Shown here piece by piece: positions 10,251 to 24,023 of a stretch of 64,000 bases of DNA. The stretch lies in the NCBI GenBank assembly GCA_022559845.1, contig CM040125.1:287542200-287606199 (forward strand), given 5' to 3'. This DNA is from Amorphophallus konjac (lineage: Eukaryota; Streptophyta; Magnoliopsida; Alismatales; Araceae). Under the pieces are notes generated by a model. That model saw only the letters and a list, made by a program, of their open reading frames with translations. It did no database searches and had not been told where the DNA came from. Position 1 is the first letter of the stretch. The number at the start of each line of letters is the position of its first letter. Both the position numbers and the translations under genes were made by a program.

Positions 10251-10799
10251 ATGTTTATGCATTTAGAGTCCTCGGTTGCATCTCCCATGTCCACTAGAAT
10301 GGCCACTTCATACCCGTCATATCCATCCCCATCAACTTTCTCGAGAAGCCCAAATCCTCATGGAAGTTCCATTGCCAACAAAGTGGGTAGCAACACCTCT
10401 ATCATAGAAGCCCTACCTAATGTCCTTAATCGGATTGAAGATATCATGTCTCGACTCGACCGACTTGAAGGAAATAGCCGTGCACCAAGAGTGAATGAGA
10501 GTGACCTTTGGGGAAATCTAGAAACCATATTTTTAGAACACTTGAAAATCAAAACCCTCGCCTTTGATGGATCCAACAGCCCAAGCCTTTACCTAGATTG
10601 GGAGATTTCCATGGACCAATTCTTTAAAAGTTGCCCCTTGAACGAAGGAAGAAGAATGAGACTAGCCAAGGCACACCTTTCCAAACAAGCTAAAACTCAT
10701 TGGTTAGTTGTGGAAGGCTTGAGAAAGGTCCGTAGGGAGGCCCCAATTAGCACTTGGGATGAGATGAAGACCGAGCTTAGAAAAACCTACACCCTCTAA
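10251..10799 (+). pseudogene. Gag of element A
   Basis: The likely start is the ATG near 10290 (MSTRMATSYP), not the earlier one. The protein begins with a Ser/Pro-rich leader, a short coiled coil (RIEDIMSRLDRLEG), then the retrotransposon gag core. Core landmarks are LAFDGSNSPSLYLDWEISMD, a central RMRLAKAHLSKQAKTHW and STWDEMKTELRKTY. No CCHC knuckle follows. A TAA stop at 10797-10799 ends the ORF, but the same frame stays open from 10800 to 12011. That suggests one longer ancestral ORF with a single nonsense change. In the family, gag forms the particle that packages element RNA. Confidence 0.75.
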
Positions 10800-12169
10800 C
10801 CCTCTCCATCCTACTCAAATCACCAAAGTCCAAGGAGCACTTCAACTCCATCATCCCCACTCGGTCAATCCAAGACCCCAATCACACATTCCCCACCACT
10901 TCCCATCTCTCCTACCCCAACCACTACATTTACACCCCAGCCCCAAGTCTACTCCACAACCATAGGTCCCCATACCCAATTGGGCCCCATGGCCAACTCT
11001 CCACCTAGGCCCGTGGTAACCCCCACCACTACCTCTCCATCACCCCCAAAAGGGGACACTCCTCCCAAAACCAATCAACCCAAACCCCTTCAACCCACCC
11101 ATCTTCCTCTCCCTACCCCAATCCAACTCCCACCAAAGCCTCCACTACTACCCTTGCCTATCCTAACCCAAGTTTCCCACTACCTACCACCCCGGATACA
11201 CTATGCCCCAATCATCACCACACCCTCAAAAGTCCCTCTCACCTCCTTGGAAGAAGAACCCATACCCCACCCCATAGTGGTGAACACTCCAAACCCACTC
11301 CCCACCTTAGAGGAAACCCAACTCCAAGTTGAAAAAGAAACATCACACGATGGTCTTCCCCTTACATCACCCTCTCTAGTTGGGACCAAGCTCATCTTAG
11401 GAGAACCCCTTGTTAGTTGGCTAAAGGAAAGCCTAATAAGAGAGATCATGGACCACAATTTCCCACCCATGAACGAAAACCATGCTATAGTGCCCATCTC
11501 CTCTTATCACACCATAATCCAAAACTCCTACCAAGTGGAAACCTTAGAGGACCTTCTCAAGGGCATAGCATGGCAATTAGAGATGACTAGCATGTTGACC
11601 CCTATAGTCGAACAACCTACGAGCCTTAGCCTCCTACACCTATGCATAGGGTCTATCACCTCGGTTTGCACCATTGGTTGCTACACTAGCGACCTCCTTC
11701 TATTCCTCCCTACACCCTATGAGCCCAACCTTCTCCTCGATTTAGAGCTTCTTATCTCAGGTAGGAAGCCAATCCCTCCACTCATGGCCGACCCACTTGC
11801 TAAGAACATTGGCCCAACTATCGTGGAGAAGGATGACTTAGCACCTTTTGAGGATCTTGAGGACATGGAGTTCCTCCCCCTAGGTGACCCATTCTATGAT
11901 CCATATGATCCATTCCAATGGAGTCAAGAGACTCGTGTGACCCAAACACTTTATCCACCACCCACATTTCCCTACACCAACTCACCATGTTTGACCCAAT
12001 CCACTCCATCTTAGACCCGGGTTACACCTTGGGAGCCATGACCTTGGGCCACATATCCCTAGGTAATAAGGTTATGCTCCACCCCATGATGACCACCTTC
12101 TTAGATCCATTCGACCCTTTCCAATGGGAGTTCAAAGGTTGTCCCACACCTATACACATGGAAGTCACC
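10800..12169 (+). pseudogene. Pro-rich region downstream of gag in element A
   Basis: The gag frame continues open from 10800 to the stop at 12012-12014. The first ~130 residues are Pro/Thr/Ser-rich. They are followed by an unrecognised region with leucine-rich stretches (SLSLLHLCIGSITSVCTIGC, PNLLLDLELLISGRKPIPPL) and an acidic part ending in DPYDPFQW. A frame change near 12014 leads to a second DPFDPFQW phrase (about 12110-12125) and GCPTPIHME before element C interrupts at 12170. I cannot match this to protease or RT: the expected D(S/T)G and FIDD motifs are absent. The function is unknown. Confidence 0.6.
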
Positions 12170-13229
12170 TGTCACGCCCCGAGCGCGGAAGATACCAGGA
12201 GGTGCGCGACGAGTTTATATCAATCATGTCAATCAGAGTAGTAGTGTATTCGACACCAAAACAGAGATACGCAAAAGTAAAGATAACCCAATCCTTTATT
12301 TCATAATGGATAGACTATTATAAATCCAATACTCTATTCAAAAAAAGAAAAGTACATAGTTGACTCAAGAAATAGGAAAAAGACTAGATGACACTTGGAA
12401 AAGTTCTATCACTTTCACTCTTGACCATTCCCATCCGATTGACTTACCTCATCGTCGGAATTACCTGAAAAGTAGGGAACACACGGAGTGAGCGAACGCT
12501 CAGTAGGAAATTATATCTCAAGCGCTAGCAAGGGGTTTAAATAATTACATTTTTCATGAATGTACTATAGCTATGCATGCTCGCATAAAACGACAAGATA
12601 GAGAGAGAATTTATCAATAAGACGGCAAGATGAACTAGTCATGAGCTTTCAAGAAAAAGATAACAAGATATTCAAGCAAGTACTCTTTAGCAAGTCATGT
12701 CAAGAACTTTGGCTATCATGTATCAAGCAAGCAAGTAATTACCATTTTCTCGGGTCACGCAATTCATGTCAAGTCAAGTACGAGTCAAGTACAAGATTTG
12801 TGTGGAATGTCCAATCAAGCTAGTCATGCACTCGGTATAATGCCAGATACCTTATCATTCAACTCCCATGGCCACAAGTACTTTCGGGTGCTCCTCCTAG
12901 GACTAGATCGGGCCCTATATGCGCAGACATTTATCATGTATATTTTTGACATCCACTCTTGTATATATATATAGCCAATATGGAGTTTCAACAATTTAAG
13001 CTTGTAGACACGTAGGATAACTTTGAGAGAATGGAGTCCAAAAATACGACATTGGACATAGATAGGTGATAACAACGGTACAATCACGATGATCGATGAA
13101 ACTAGGTGGAATTAGGTTCCCTTAACTCGGGTACCATGACAACAAGTATGGACATTCTTTATATAGAATTGAGGTCCACATGAACAGTACATCAAAAGTA
13201 AGATACCCTCATTCTTATTATAGAATTGA
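12170..13229 (-). repeat. 3' LTR of element C, first piece
   Basis: This 1060-bp piece runs from the LTR end TGTCACGCC to the point where element D inserted (ATTGA at 13225-13229). It continues at 24024. It contains the reverse complement of the AATAAA-bearing end of the LTR. No coding content is supported. Confidence 0.88.
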
Positions 13230-16200
13230 TGTCACGCCCCGAGCGCGGAAGATACCCGGAGATACGCGACGTGTCTATATCAATCATGTCAATCAGAGTG
13301 GTCGTGTATTCGACACAAAGACAGAGATGCGCAAAATAGCAAGATAACCCAATCCTTTATTTCATAATGGATAGACTATCACAAATCCAATACTTTGTTT
13401 AATAAAAAGGAAAAGAATACATAGTTGACTCAAGAAACTATAGAAAAGACTAGATGACACTTGGAGAATCTCTATCTCTTTCACTCTTGATCATTCCCAT
13501 CCGATTGAATTCCATCGTCGTCGGACTTACCTGAAACGTAAAAAGGGACAAACAGAATGAGCGAACGCTCAGTAGGAAATTATATCTCAAGTACTAGCAA
13601 GGGGTTTAAGTAATTACATTTTCATGTATGCAATAAGGCTATGCATGCTCGCATGAAACGACAAGATAGAGAGAATGTAATATCAAGGAAATAAGATGAA
13701 CTTATCATGAACTTTCAACAAGATACAAGTTATTCAAGATATTCAAGCAAGTACCATTATCGAGTCATGTCAAGAACTTTGGCTATCATGTATCAAGCAA
13801 GTAAATTACCCTCTTTCGGGCCACGCATTTCATGTAAAGTCAAGTACGATTCTAGTACAAGATGTGTGTGGAATGTCCAATCAAGCAAGTCAAGTACTCG
13901 GTATAATGCCAGATACCTTATCATTTTAACTCCCATGGGCACAAGTACTTTCGGGTGCTCCTCCCAGGACCAGATCGGGCCCTATATGCGCAGGCATTTA
14001 TCATGTGTTTTGACATCCACTCTTGTTTATAGCCAACATAGAATTTCAATAATCAAGCTTGTAGACACGTATGACAACTTTGATAGAATAGAGTCCAAAA
14101 TATGACAAAGGACATAGAATGGCGATAATAACGGTATAATCACGATATCGATAAAACTAGGTAGAACATGATTCCCTTAACTTGGGTACCATGACAAATC
14201 AGTATGGACATTCTTTATATAGAATTGAGGTCCACATGAACAGTATATCAAAGGTAAGATACCCTCATTCTTTTCACAGAATTGGGGTTTACAAGAACGA
14301 CATGATATGGCATGATATCATCATCCCATTAAGAATTTCTTATGATATACTCTTTGTATAATCATAAGGGCCGGTATACCATGTTTCTTTAGATTGACAT
14401 GGCAAGGATCGTGTAATGGGTTTTTAGGGTACAACCAGCTCAGTCGGCCTTGAGGGAATCCAAGGCTACGAGGAGTCTTACGGAGGTCTCTATGACTAAC
14501 TCGCTAGTCCAAAGGAACGGAATGTCCAAAGGAGAGCTTGTATGTCAATGAGAATTGAGTGTGATCGATAAAACACCGTGAAAAGTGGGACTATACTCAC
14601 GGAGTGGAGAATAGTGCCGATATATATATATATGTATAATATATAAACCATCGGTTAGCAAACCAGAGGAAAAATCAGTTTACAGTAAAATAACGACTTA
14701 GGTCAAGTCGTTTCTCAAGTAATTAACGCCTAACAGAAGGGCGTTTACACATGGTCCGTTTTGCAGAATTTTCAATAATTCAATAATTTATCTAAAACGC
14801 GCCTTCTGCAGGGGCGTTTCTTCAAGAGTTGACGACTACAGTAGCAGGCGTCTTTTTATTTACAATATTTTTCAGAACATATTTATTTTCAGAAATTATC
14901 AAAAACGCGCCCTTGTCAGGGGCGTTAATCATAAATTCTTATTTTCACAGAATATATATTCCAGGATTTTAACAGATACGCGCCCTAGTAAGGGGCGTTT
15001 ATTTTTAATTCACGCCCTATGATGGGGCGTTTACATATGGAAAACGACCTAGTCTAGGTCGTGAATTCAAGAGACACCATGAATTTTTATGGGCAGAAAT
15101 ATTTTCAGGATAATAGAATTCATGGAGAACGAATGTATGGTCATGACAATAAAATTAGCAGGTTTGAAGACATGTGATCATGCATTATTGTAGGATCATT
15201 ATTTCATAGATACTCAATTCTTAACATGGGTGATTAATGATTAAATGAAATTAACGCCTGTGTGCAGGGCGTCAAATCCAAAACTGACGACCTTGGCAGG
15301 GTCGTGACTTGTAAATTAGCGCCCTAGTCTGGGGCGTGTATTTCATAGTCACGCCCTTGCTAAGGACGTTTCTTTCAAGAAATTAACAGAAAGTTGTTCA
15401 GAAACTATAGTAAGCCAAACCATGTATATGCATGATAATTATTGTACTGTATCAATTTAGTTTGGGCTACAGTGACTTGAGAAAATCCTACCTTAAGAGT
15501 TGATTTGGAGATGACCGTGAGGGATTTGTAAGAATCAATGATGCTGCAGACGTTGGATGAATCCTACAGAGGATAGATTGAAGATATTAGTTTCCTTGAA
15601 ATCCATGGACTGTAGGTAGAGGAAGGGGTACTTACACACGGATGAAAAACTCTTGTTCCTCAAACGCCCGAGCCTCTTAACCTGTTAATAAGAGAAGAAG
15701 AATACTCAATATTCTTCATGCGACTGTAAACAGAAGAAGAAAAAAATAGAAGAACATATGTTCTTCACGTACCTGCAGCAGTTCGTCCAAATAGTTTTAG
15801 GGTTGGCCGAACGAGAGTTTTTATAGGATTTTGGGTGTCCTATTAGGGTTAGTGATTGTGTGGAAGCAATACTTCTATGATAGAGTCATTACCACGTTTG
15901 AACTCTTTCTAATGCTTATCACTTACCCTAGATAAGTTCTGGGTTCGAACGGTTCACGAACTGAATTAACGCCTTAGGTACGGGCGTCGATTCTTTAATT
16001 AACGACCTAGTTCAGGTCGTTTCTTAAGAAACGTCTTGGATAAGGGCGTTCCTTGTTTTTGAAACACGCCCCATATATGGGCGTTTCTCTTACTTGCCTA
16101 TTTGGTCGTGAGAGTTGACGACCGCACGTGTGGGCGTCCTTTCTTTAGTCACGCCTTTGATAGGGGCGTTTCTTTTTGAATTAACGCCCTAATAAGAGGC

Positions 16201-16317
16201 GTTATTTTAATTTTGTTTTACTTCATCTAATTAATCCTATTCTCATTATCTGTATTACTACTGTAATATATATATGTTTTAATTTATTTCAAATATTCAT
16301 TTATCAGGGTTGCTACA
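13230..16317 (-). repeat. 3' LTR of element D
   Basis: Runs from TGTCACGCCCC to GTTGCTACA. On the minus strand a TATA box (TATAAAAA) is at 15818-15825. Short ACGCC...GGCGT inverted repeats run through about 14693-15370 and 15966-16205. A ~130-residue ORF on the plus strand at 13707-14105 recurs in sister LTRs but is antisense and unlike any known protein; I do not call it a gene. Confidence 0.92.
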
Positions 16318-16329
16318 CCCTCCCCCACT
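16318..16329 (-). promoter_or_regulatory. Polypurine tract of element D
   Basis: Minus strand reads AGTGGGGGAGGG directly next to the 3' LTR; it primes plus-strand DNA synthesis in this family. The same 12-mer is present in B and C. Confidence 0.85.
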
Positions 16330-16400
16330 TAAAAAGAATTTGGTCCCCAAATTCAATATATATATAATTATACATGTGGAGAGCGTAGAACATATACCTC

Positions 16401-19400
16401 TTAGAATAACTCGGGAAATCGTTTCTTCATAGATTCTTCGGTCTCCCATGTCGCTTCGCGTTCAGGATTCTTATTCCATTGCACCTTGAGCATGGGAATA
16501 ACCTTATTCCTTAGAGCTCGTATTTCTCGATCTAATATCTTCATAGGCTTCTGTTCATATGTGAGATCTTTCTGGATCACCAGATCTCCATGTTAAATAA
16601 TATGAGATGGATCGTGCACATACTTCTTCAACATAGATATGTGAAATACATTGTGTACCTCGGACAACTGAGGAGGCAACGCGATGCGATAAGCAACCTC
16701 GCCAACTCTTTCGAGTACCTCAAATGGTCCGATGAATCTTGGCGTAAGCTTGCCTTTGAACACCAAATCTTCGTATGCCACGTCCAGGGGATATTTTAAG
16801 AAATACATGATCTCCAACCTGGAATTCAAGATCTCTTTTCCTGGTATCAGCATAAGCCTTTTGCCTGGTCTGAGCAACTTGTAATCTTTCCCTGATTACT
16901 TGTATCTTCTCGGTTGTATCCCTTACCATGTCTGGACCTAATAGTTGTTTTTCTCCAACTTCGTTCCAACATATGGGAGATCGGCAACTCCTTCCGTATA
17001 AGGCTTCGAAAGGTGCCATTTGGATACTAGCTTGGTAGCTATTATTATATGCAAATTCAACTAAAGGTAAGTGGTCATGCCAGCTTCCTCCAAAGTCAAT
17101 AATGCATGCTCTCAGCATATCTTCAACAACTTGATTAGTTCGCTCGGTCTGACCATCCGTTTGTGGGTGAAAAGCAGTACTAAAGTTGAGCCTTGTTCCC
17201 AACGAATGTTGTAATCCCTTCCAAAAATGAGAAGTAAAATGGGGATCTCTATCAGACACGATTGAGACAGGAATTCCATGTATCCTGACTATTTCTTTGA
17301 TGTATAGTGCAGCTAGCACATCAATTGACCATCGGCTTTTGATTGGCAAGAAATGTGCCGATTTAGTCAATCGGTCAATGATAACCCAGATTCCATCATG
17401 TCCTCCTTTAGATTTAGACAAACCCATGATGAAGTCCATACCAATATCCTCCCATTTCCACTTAGGAATATCTAGAGGATGTAGTTTTCCCGCAGGCTTT
17501 TGGTGTTCCGCCTTGACCTGTTGGTATGTGAGACAGTGCGATACATAGTCCGCTATTTCTCTTTTCATATTAGGCCACCAAAAGTTCCTCTTTACATCTT
17601 GGTACATTTTGGTTGATCCTGGATGAATAGTGTACCTTGATCGGTGAGCTTCCTCTAAGATCTTCTTCTTTAATTCCGGACAATCAAGTATACAAGTTCT
17701 ATCTTTGAACGATAATCTTCCATCAGAAGTTAGTTGAAAATCAGATTGTCCTTCTAATCTGCCCTTGATTTCTACTAACATAGGATCATCATCCTGAAGT
17801 GTTTGTATCTCAGATAACAAATCTGACTGTATGCTTACATGAGATAATGTGACAAATTTGGATTCCATGTCCAAGCTTATATTGAGCTCGGAGAATTGTT
17901 CAAGTAACCTCCATTCTTGCATCATACAATTTGCTATCATTGCTCTCGGCTTTCGACTAAGGGCGTCAGCAACATAATTACCCTTTCCGGGATGGTATTG
18001 TATATTGAAGTCGAAGTCCTTGAGATATTCTAGCCAGCGTCTTTGTCTCATGTTCAGCTCCTTTTGTGAAAATAGATATTTGAGACTTTTGTGATCGGAG
18101 TATACAGTAAACTGTGCTCCATATAAGTAGTGTCTCCATATCTTTAGGGCAAATACTACCGCGGCCAGTTCTAAGTCATGGACGGGGTAATTCTCCTCAT
18201 GCTTCTTCAGCTGACGTGAAGAGTATGCTATGACCTTTCCTTGTTGCATTAGGACACATCCGAGGCCAATGCCAGAAGCATCAGTGTAGACCTCGAATTT
18301 CTCTCCTTCTATTGGTAGAGCTAACACCGGAGCTGTAGTGAGATGATCCTTGAGAGTTTGGAAACTTCTTTTACATTCCTCACTCCATTCATATCGGATC
18401 TCCTTACGAGTTAATCTTGTAAGTGGTACGGCGATCTTAGAGAAATCTTTAATGAATTGTCGATAATAACCTGCAAGACCTAAGAAACTTCTGATCTCGC
18501 TTGCATTAGTGGGTCTTTCCCAGTTTCTCACAGCTTCAACTTTTGACGGATCTACAGATAATCCGTCCTTTGATATGACATGCCCGAGAAAAGCCACTTC
18601 TTCAAGCCAGAACTCGCATTTGCTGAGTTTAGCATATAATTGATTTGTCCTCAAGACTTGCAATGAAATCCTCAAATGTTCTTCATGTTCTTCCTTAGTC
18701 TTGGAATATATCAATATATCATCAATGAAGACTACTACGAATTGATCCAAGTAAGGCCTGAATATGCTATTCATTAACTGCATAAAGGCAGCAGGGGCAT
18801 TTGTTAGTCCAAAAGGCATAACAACAAATTCGTAATGGCCATACCTGCTTCTGAATGCAGTCTTGTGAATGTCATCGTCCTTGATTCTTAATTGATGGTA
18901 TCCCGACCTGAGATCAATCTTGGAAAAATATTTGGATCCTGAAATCTGATCAAATAATTCATCGATTCTCGGCAGTGGATACTTGTTCTTGATAGTAAGA
19001 TGATTCAACTGTCGATAGTCGATACACAATCTCATGGATCCATCCTTCTTCTTTACAAATAAGACTGGTGCTCCCCACGGGGAAGTACTTGGTCTAATAA
19101 ACCCTTTTCGGATTAGTTCCATCAACTGCTCCTTCAACTCCTTGAGTTCAGCAGGGGACATTCTATATGGTGCCTTTGAAACGGGACCAGCACCAGGGAC
19201 TAAGTCAATGGTGAAGGCTACATCTCTTTGAGGGGGTAATCCCGGCAAATCTTCCGGAAATACGTCTGGAAATTCTCGCACTACCTGAATGTCCTCTATC
19301 TTGGTTTCTTTAGCTTCTTTAATAGTGACAAAAGCAAGGAAGGATACACATCCTTTCTTGACGAGCTTGCTTGCTCGAAGAGCCGAAATAAGAGGGGATT

Positions 19401-20754
19401 TGCTTCGACTCTTAGGACTAGTATAAGTCAGTTCCGGAAATTCCTTGAAAATAATCTTGCTATCACGGCAATCAACCGTTGCCTGGTATTTGGATAACCA
19501 ATCTGCTCCTAGTATAACATCATACTCTTTTAGATCTAAGCAGATAAGATCAATAGGAAAATTCTTTCCTCGAACCAATACCTCACAGTTTTGATAATGA
19601 TGTGTGATATCCGTCTCGTTTCCGAGAGGAGTAGACAATATTAACTTCATCCATTCTGGTTCTAGAGGTAATGGGTCAGCAAACTTCTTGGAAATAATGG
19701 AATGCGATGCACCCGTATCAAATAAGACATGTGCATATTTGGAACAAATTTTTAATGTACCTTCCACCAATCCGCCTTCTTCTTCTGGTTCGGTCTCTTG
19801 GATCGCATGAAGACGCGCGTTCCTTGTCACTGGGCGTTTACCCTCACCGTCTTGGTCATTCATTAATGGACAATCGGGAATCCGATGTTCACGACTCCCA
19901 CAACGGAGACATGCTCCTAATTTCCTCCAGCATTCTTCTGTTTTGTGACCAGCCTTGTCACAATGCTTGCATACTACATTTGAAGGTGTAGTGGTGATAG
20001 AGAAAGGCTTGGATTTCTTGAACTTCTGATCTTGAGAGGAAGAACCTCCATTATTGGGCCTCTTCTTAAAGTTGGGTTTAAAAGAACCCGAACTTGTGAC
20101 TTGCTCCTTTTTGTCTTTCCCACGGATCCTATCAGATAGTTCCGTGGCATCTTCAAGCAACTGAGCTCGGAGCACTATTTCAGTATAAACTTGAATATCC
20201 ATAGGCGCCAGTTGAGTAATGTAGTGGGGCCTAAGCCCATTAAGAAATCTACGGGCTTTCATCTTTTCCGTGCTAATTAAATGCTTAGCATATCTAGACA
20301 GTCGAGAGAACTGTGCTTCATAATCAGCCACCGATAAAGATCTTTGCTTTAATGCGGCAAATTCGGCGGCCTTCTTTTCCTGGACCCCATCAGAGAAATA
20401 TTTGGCATTGAAATATTCAACGAATTCTCCCCATGTAACTTGAGTTGGGTCAATTGTAGCTTCAATCGACTCCCACCAGCATCTAGCATCCTTTTCTAAC
20501 TGGAAAGTAGCTAATAAGACTTTGTCCTGATCCGTGCATTGCATGACACGGAATATACGTTCAATCTCCCGAACCCAATGCTCGGCATCGTCTGGATCGG
20601 TCGATCCCATGAACTTCGGGGGATTCATATTCTTGAATGCTTGGTGTAAGCTTCCAGCTCGTGGAGCACCACCATGTGCTACCTGTTGTAGCACTTGGGT
20701 CATCCCTTGAAGGGTACGCTGCATGTTGCGCCATTGAGCACGTTCGGCAGCCAT
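16401..20754 (-). pseudogene. Gag-pol of element D (Tekay chromovirus), nearly intact
   Basis: Starts [11 protein letters not shown]. In order: gag core ([10 protein letters not shown]); two CCHC knuckles ([28 protein letters not shown]); protease (LFDTGASHS); RT ([21 protein letters not shown]); RNase H ([20 protein letters not shown]); integrase (H-H-C-C finger, [19 protein letters not shown]); chromodomain-like tail ([14 protein letters not shown]). The frame is open for 1344 codons. A one-base insertion near 16757 then shifts it, and a TAA at 16593-16595 interrupts the corrected frame. After that it is open to the natural stop at 16401. The last Cys of the integrase zinc finger is Tyr (17525, TGC to TAC). 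The full length would be about 1450 residues, usual for the lineage. Confidence 0.92.
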
Positions 20755-20909
20755 TATCCTACAATTACAATAGCTATGTTAGTATTATATCACTATGATC
20801 TTATAAAGGACTCATTGATCATTTAACCCTTGGTTCTACCCACTCTCACTTGGTTAAAGGTTTTGAAACCTATCCTTGGACTTGGGTTTCCTAGGAATTG
20901 AATACCTTA

Positions 20910-20922
20910 GGCTCTGATACCA
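20910..20922 (-). promoter_or_regulatory. Primer-binding site of element D
   Basis: Minus strand reads TGGTATCAGAGCC, seven bases from the LTR end, complementary to initiator tRNA-Met. Confidence 0.88.
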
Positions 20923-20929
20923 CAAAGAC

Positions 20930-23900
20930 AGTCACGCCCCGAGCGCGGAAGATACCCGGAGATGCGCGACGTGTCTATATCAATCATGTCAATCAGAGTG
21001 GTCGTGTATTCGACACAAAGACAGAGATGCGCAAAATAGCAAGATAACCCAATCCTTTATTTCATAATGGATAGACTATCACAAATCCAATACTTTGTTT
21101 AATAAAAAGGAAAAGAATACATAGTTGACTCAAGAAACTATAGAAAAGACTAGATGACACTTGGAGAATCTCTATCTCTTTCACTCTTGATCATTCCCAT
21201 CCGATTGACTTCCATCGTCGTCGGACTTACCTGAAACGTAAAAAGGGACAAACGGAATGAGCGAACGCTCAGTAGGAAATTATATCTCAAGTACTAGCAA
21301 GGGGTTTAAGTAATTACATTTTCATGGATGCAATAAGGCTATGCATGCTCGCATGAAACGACAAGATAGAGAGAATGTAATATCAAGGAAATAAGATGAA
21401 CTTATCATGAACTTTCAACAAGATACAAGTTATTCAAGATATTCAAGCAAGTACCATTATCGAGTCATGTCAAGAACTTTGGCTATCATGTATCAAGCAA
21501 GTAAATTACCCTCTTTCGGGCCACGCATTTCATGTAAAGTCAAGTACGATTCAAGTACAAGATGTGTGTGGAATGTCCAATCAAGCAAGTCAAGTACTCG
21601 GTATAATGCCAGATACCTTATCATTTTAACTCCCATGGGCACAAGTACTTTCGGGTGCTCCTCCTAGGACCAGATCGGGCCCTATATGCGCAGGCATTTA
21701 TCATGCGTTTTGACATCCACTCTTGTTTATAGCCAACATAGAATTTCAATAATCAAGCTTGTAGACACGTATGACAACTTTGATAGAATAGAGTCCAAAA
21801 TATGACAAAGGACATAGAATGGCGATAATAACGGTATAATCACGATATCGATAAAACTAGGTAGAACATGATTCCCTTAACTTGGGTACCATGACAAATC
21901 AGTATGGACATTCTTTATATAGAATTGAGGTCCACATGAACAGTATATCAAAGGTAAGATACCCTCATTCTTTTCACAGAATTGGGGTTTACAAGAACGA
22001 CATGATATGGCATGATATCATCATCCCATTAAGAATTTCTTATGATATACTCTTTGTATAATCATAAGGGCCGGTATACCATGTTTCTTTAGATTGACAT
22101 GGCAAGGATCGTGTAATGGGTTTTTAGGGTACAACCAGCTCAGTCGGCCTTGAGGGAATCCAAGGCTACGAGGAGTCTTACGGAGGTCTCTATGACTAAC
22201 TCGCTAGTCCAAAGGAACGGAATGTCCAAAGGAGAGCTTGTATGTCAATGAGAATTGAGTGTGATCGATAAAACACCGTGAAAAGTGGGACTATACTCAC
22301 GGAGTGGAGAATAGTGCCGATATATATATATATATGTATAATATATAAACCATCGGTTAGCAAACCAGAGGAAAAATCAGTTTACAGTAAAATAACGACT
22401 TAGGTCAAGTCGTTTCTCAAGTAATTAACGCCTAACAGAAGGGCGTTTACACATGGTCCGTTTTGCAGAATTTTCAATAATTCAATAATTTATCTAAAAC
22501 GCGCCTTCGGCAGGGGCGTTTCTTCAAGAGTTGACGACTACAGTAGCAGGCGTCTTTTTATTTACAATATTTTTCAGAACATATTTATTTTCAGAAATTA
22601 TCAAAAACGCGCCCTTGTCAGGGGCGTTAATCATAAATTCTTATTTTCACAGAATATATATTCCAGGATTTTAACAGATACGCGCCCTAATAAGGGGCGT
22701 TTATTTTTAATTCACGCCCTATGATGGGGCGTTTACATATGGAAAACGACCTAGTCTAGGTCATGAATTCAAGAGATACCATGAATTTTCATGGGCAGAA
22801 ATATTTTCAGGATAATAGAATTCATGGAGAACGAATGTATGGTCATGACAATAAAATTAGCAGGTTTGAAGACATGTGATCATGCATTATTGTAGGATCA
22901 TTATTTCATAGATACTCAATTCTTAACATGGGTGATTAATGATTAAATGAAATTAACGCCTGTGTGCAGGGCGTCAAATCCAAAACTGACGACCTTGACA
23001 GGGTCGTGACTTGTAAATTAGCGCCCTAGTCTGGGGCGTGTATTTCATAGTCACGCCCTTGCTAAGGCCTTTCTTTCAAGAAATTAACAGAAAGTCGTTC
23101 AGAAACTATAGTAAGCCAAACCATGTATATGCATGATAATTATTGTACTGTATCAATTTAGTTTGGGCTACAGTGACTTGAGAAAATCCTACCTTAAGAG
23201 TTGATTTGGAGATGACCGTGAGGGATTTGTAAGAATCAATGATGCTGCAGACGTTGGATGAATCCTACAGAGGATAGATTGAAGATATTAGTTTCCTTGA
23301 AATCCATGGACTGTAGGTAGAGGAAGGGGTACTTACACACGGATGAAAAACTCTTGTTCCTCAAACGCCCGAGCCTCTTAACCTGTTAATAAGAGAAGAA
23401 GAATACTCAATATTCTTCATGCGACTGTAAACAGAAGAAGAAAAAAATAGAAGAACATATGTTCTTCACGTACCTGCAGCAGTTCGTCCAAATAGTTTTA
23501 GGGTTGGCCGAACGAGAGTTTTTATAGGATTTTGGGTGTCCTATTAGGGTTAGTGATTGTGTGGAAGCAATACTTCTATGATAGAGTCATTACCACGTTT
23601 GAACTCTTTCTAATGCTTATCACTTACCCTGGATAAGTTCTGGGTTCGAACGGTTCACGAACTGAATTAACGCCTTAGGTACGGGCGTCGATTCTTTAAT
23701 TAACGACCTAGTTCAGGTCGTTTCTTAAGAAACGTCTTGGATAAGGGCGTTCCTTGTTTTTGAAACACGCCCCATATATGGGCGTTTCTCTTACTTGCCT
23801 ATTTGGTCGTGAGAGTTGACGACCGCACGTGTGGGCGTCCTTTCTTTAGTCACGCCTTTGATAGGGGCGTTTCCTTTTGAATTAACGCCCTAATAAGAGG

Positions 23901-24018
23901 CGTTATTTTAATTTTGTTTTACTTCATCTAATTAATCCTATTCTCATTATCTGTATTACTACTGTAATATATATATGTTTTAATTTATTTCAAATATTCA
24001 TTTATCAGGGTTGCTACA
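20930..24018 (-). repeat. 5' LTR of element D
   Basis: 3089 bp. On the minus strand it begins TGTAGCAACCC (24018 leftward) and ends GTGACT; sister LTRs end GTGACA, so the terminal CA has become CT at 20930. It carries the same inverted-repeat array and TATA box as the other copy. The TSD ATTGA follows at 24019. Confidence 0.92.
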
Positions 24019-24023
24019 ATTGA

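Larger units (their letters stand above)
13230..24018 (-). mobile_element. Element D: near full-length Tekay-type element
   Basis: D has complete LTRs (13230-16317 and 20930-24018) with ATTGA directly outside both (13225-13229, 24019-24023). It is inserted in the 3' LTR of element C, so it is younger than C. The two LTRs are ~3.09 kb and differ at about 18 positions by eye (about 0.6%), so insertion was fairly recent. The internal part has a PPT (16318-16329), one gag-pol frame and a PBS (20910-20922). One frameshift, one stop and a lost zinc ligand in integrase make this copy defective. Confidence 0.93.
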
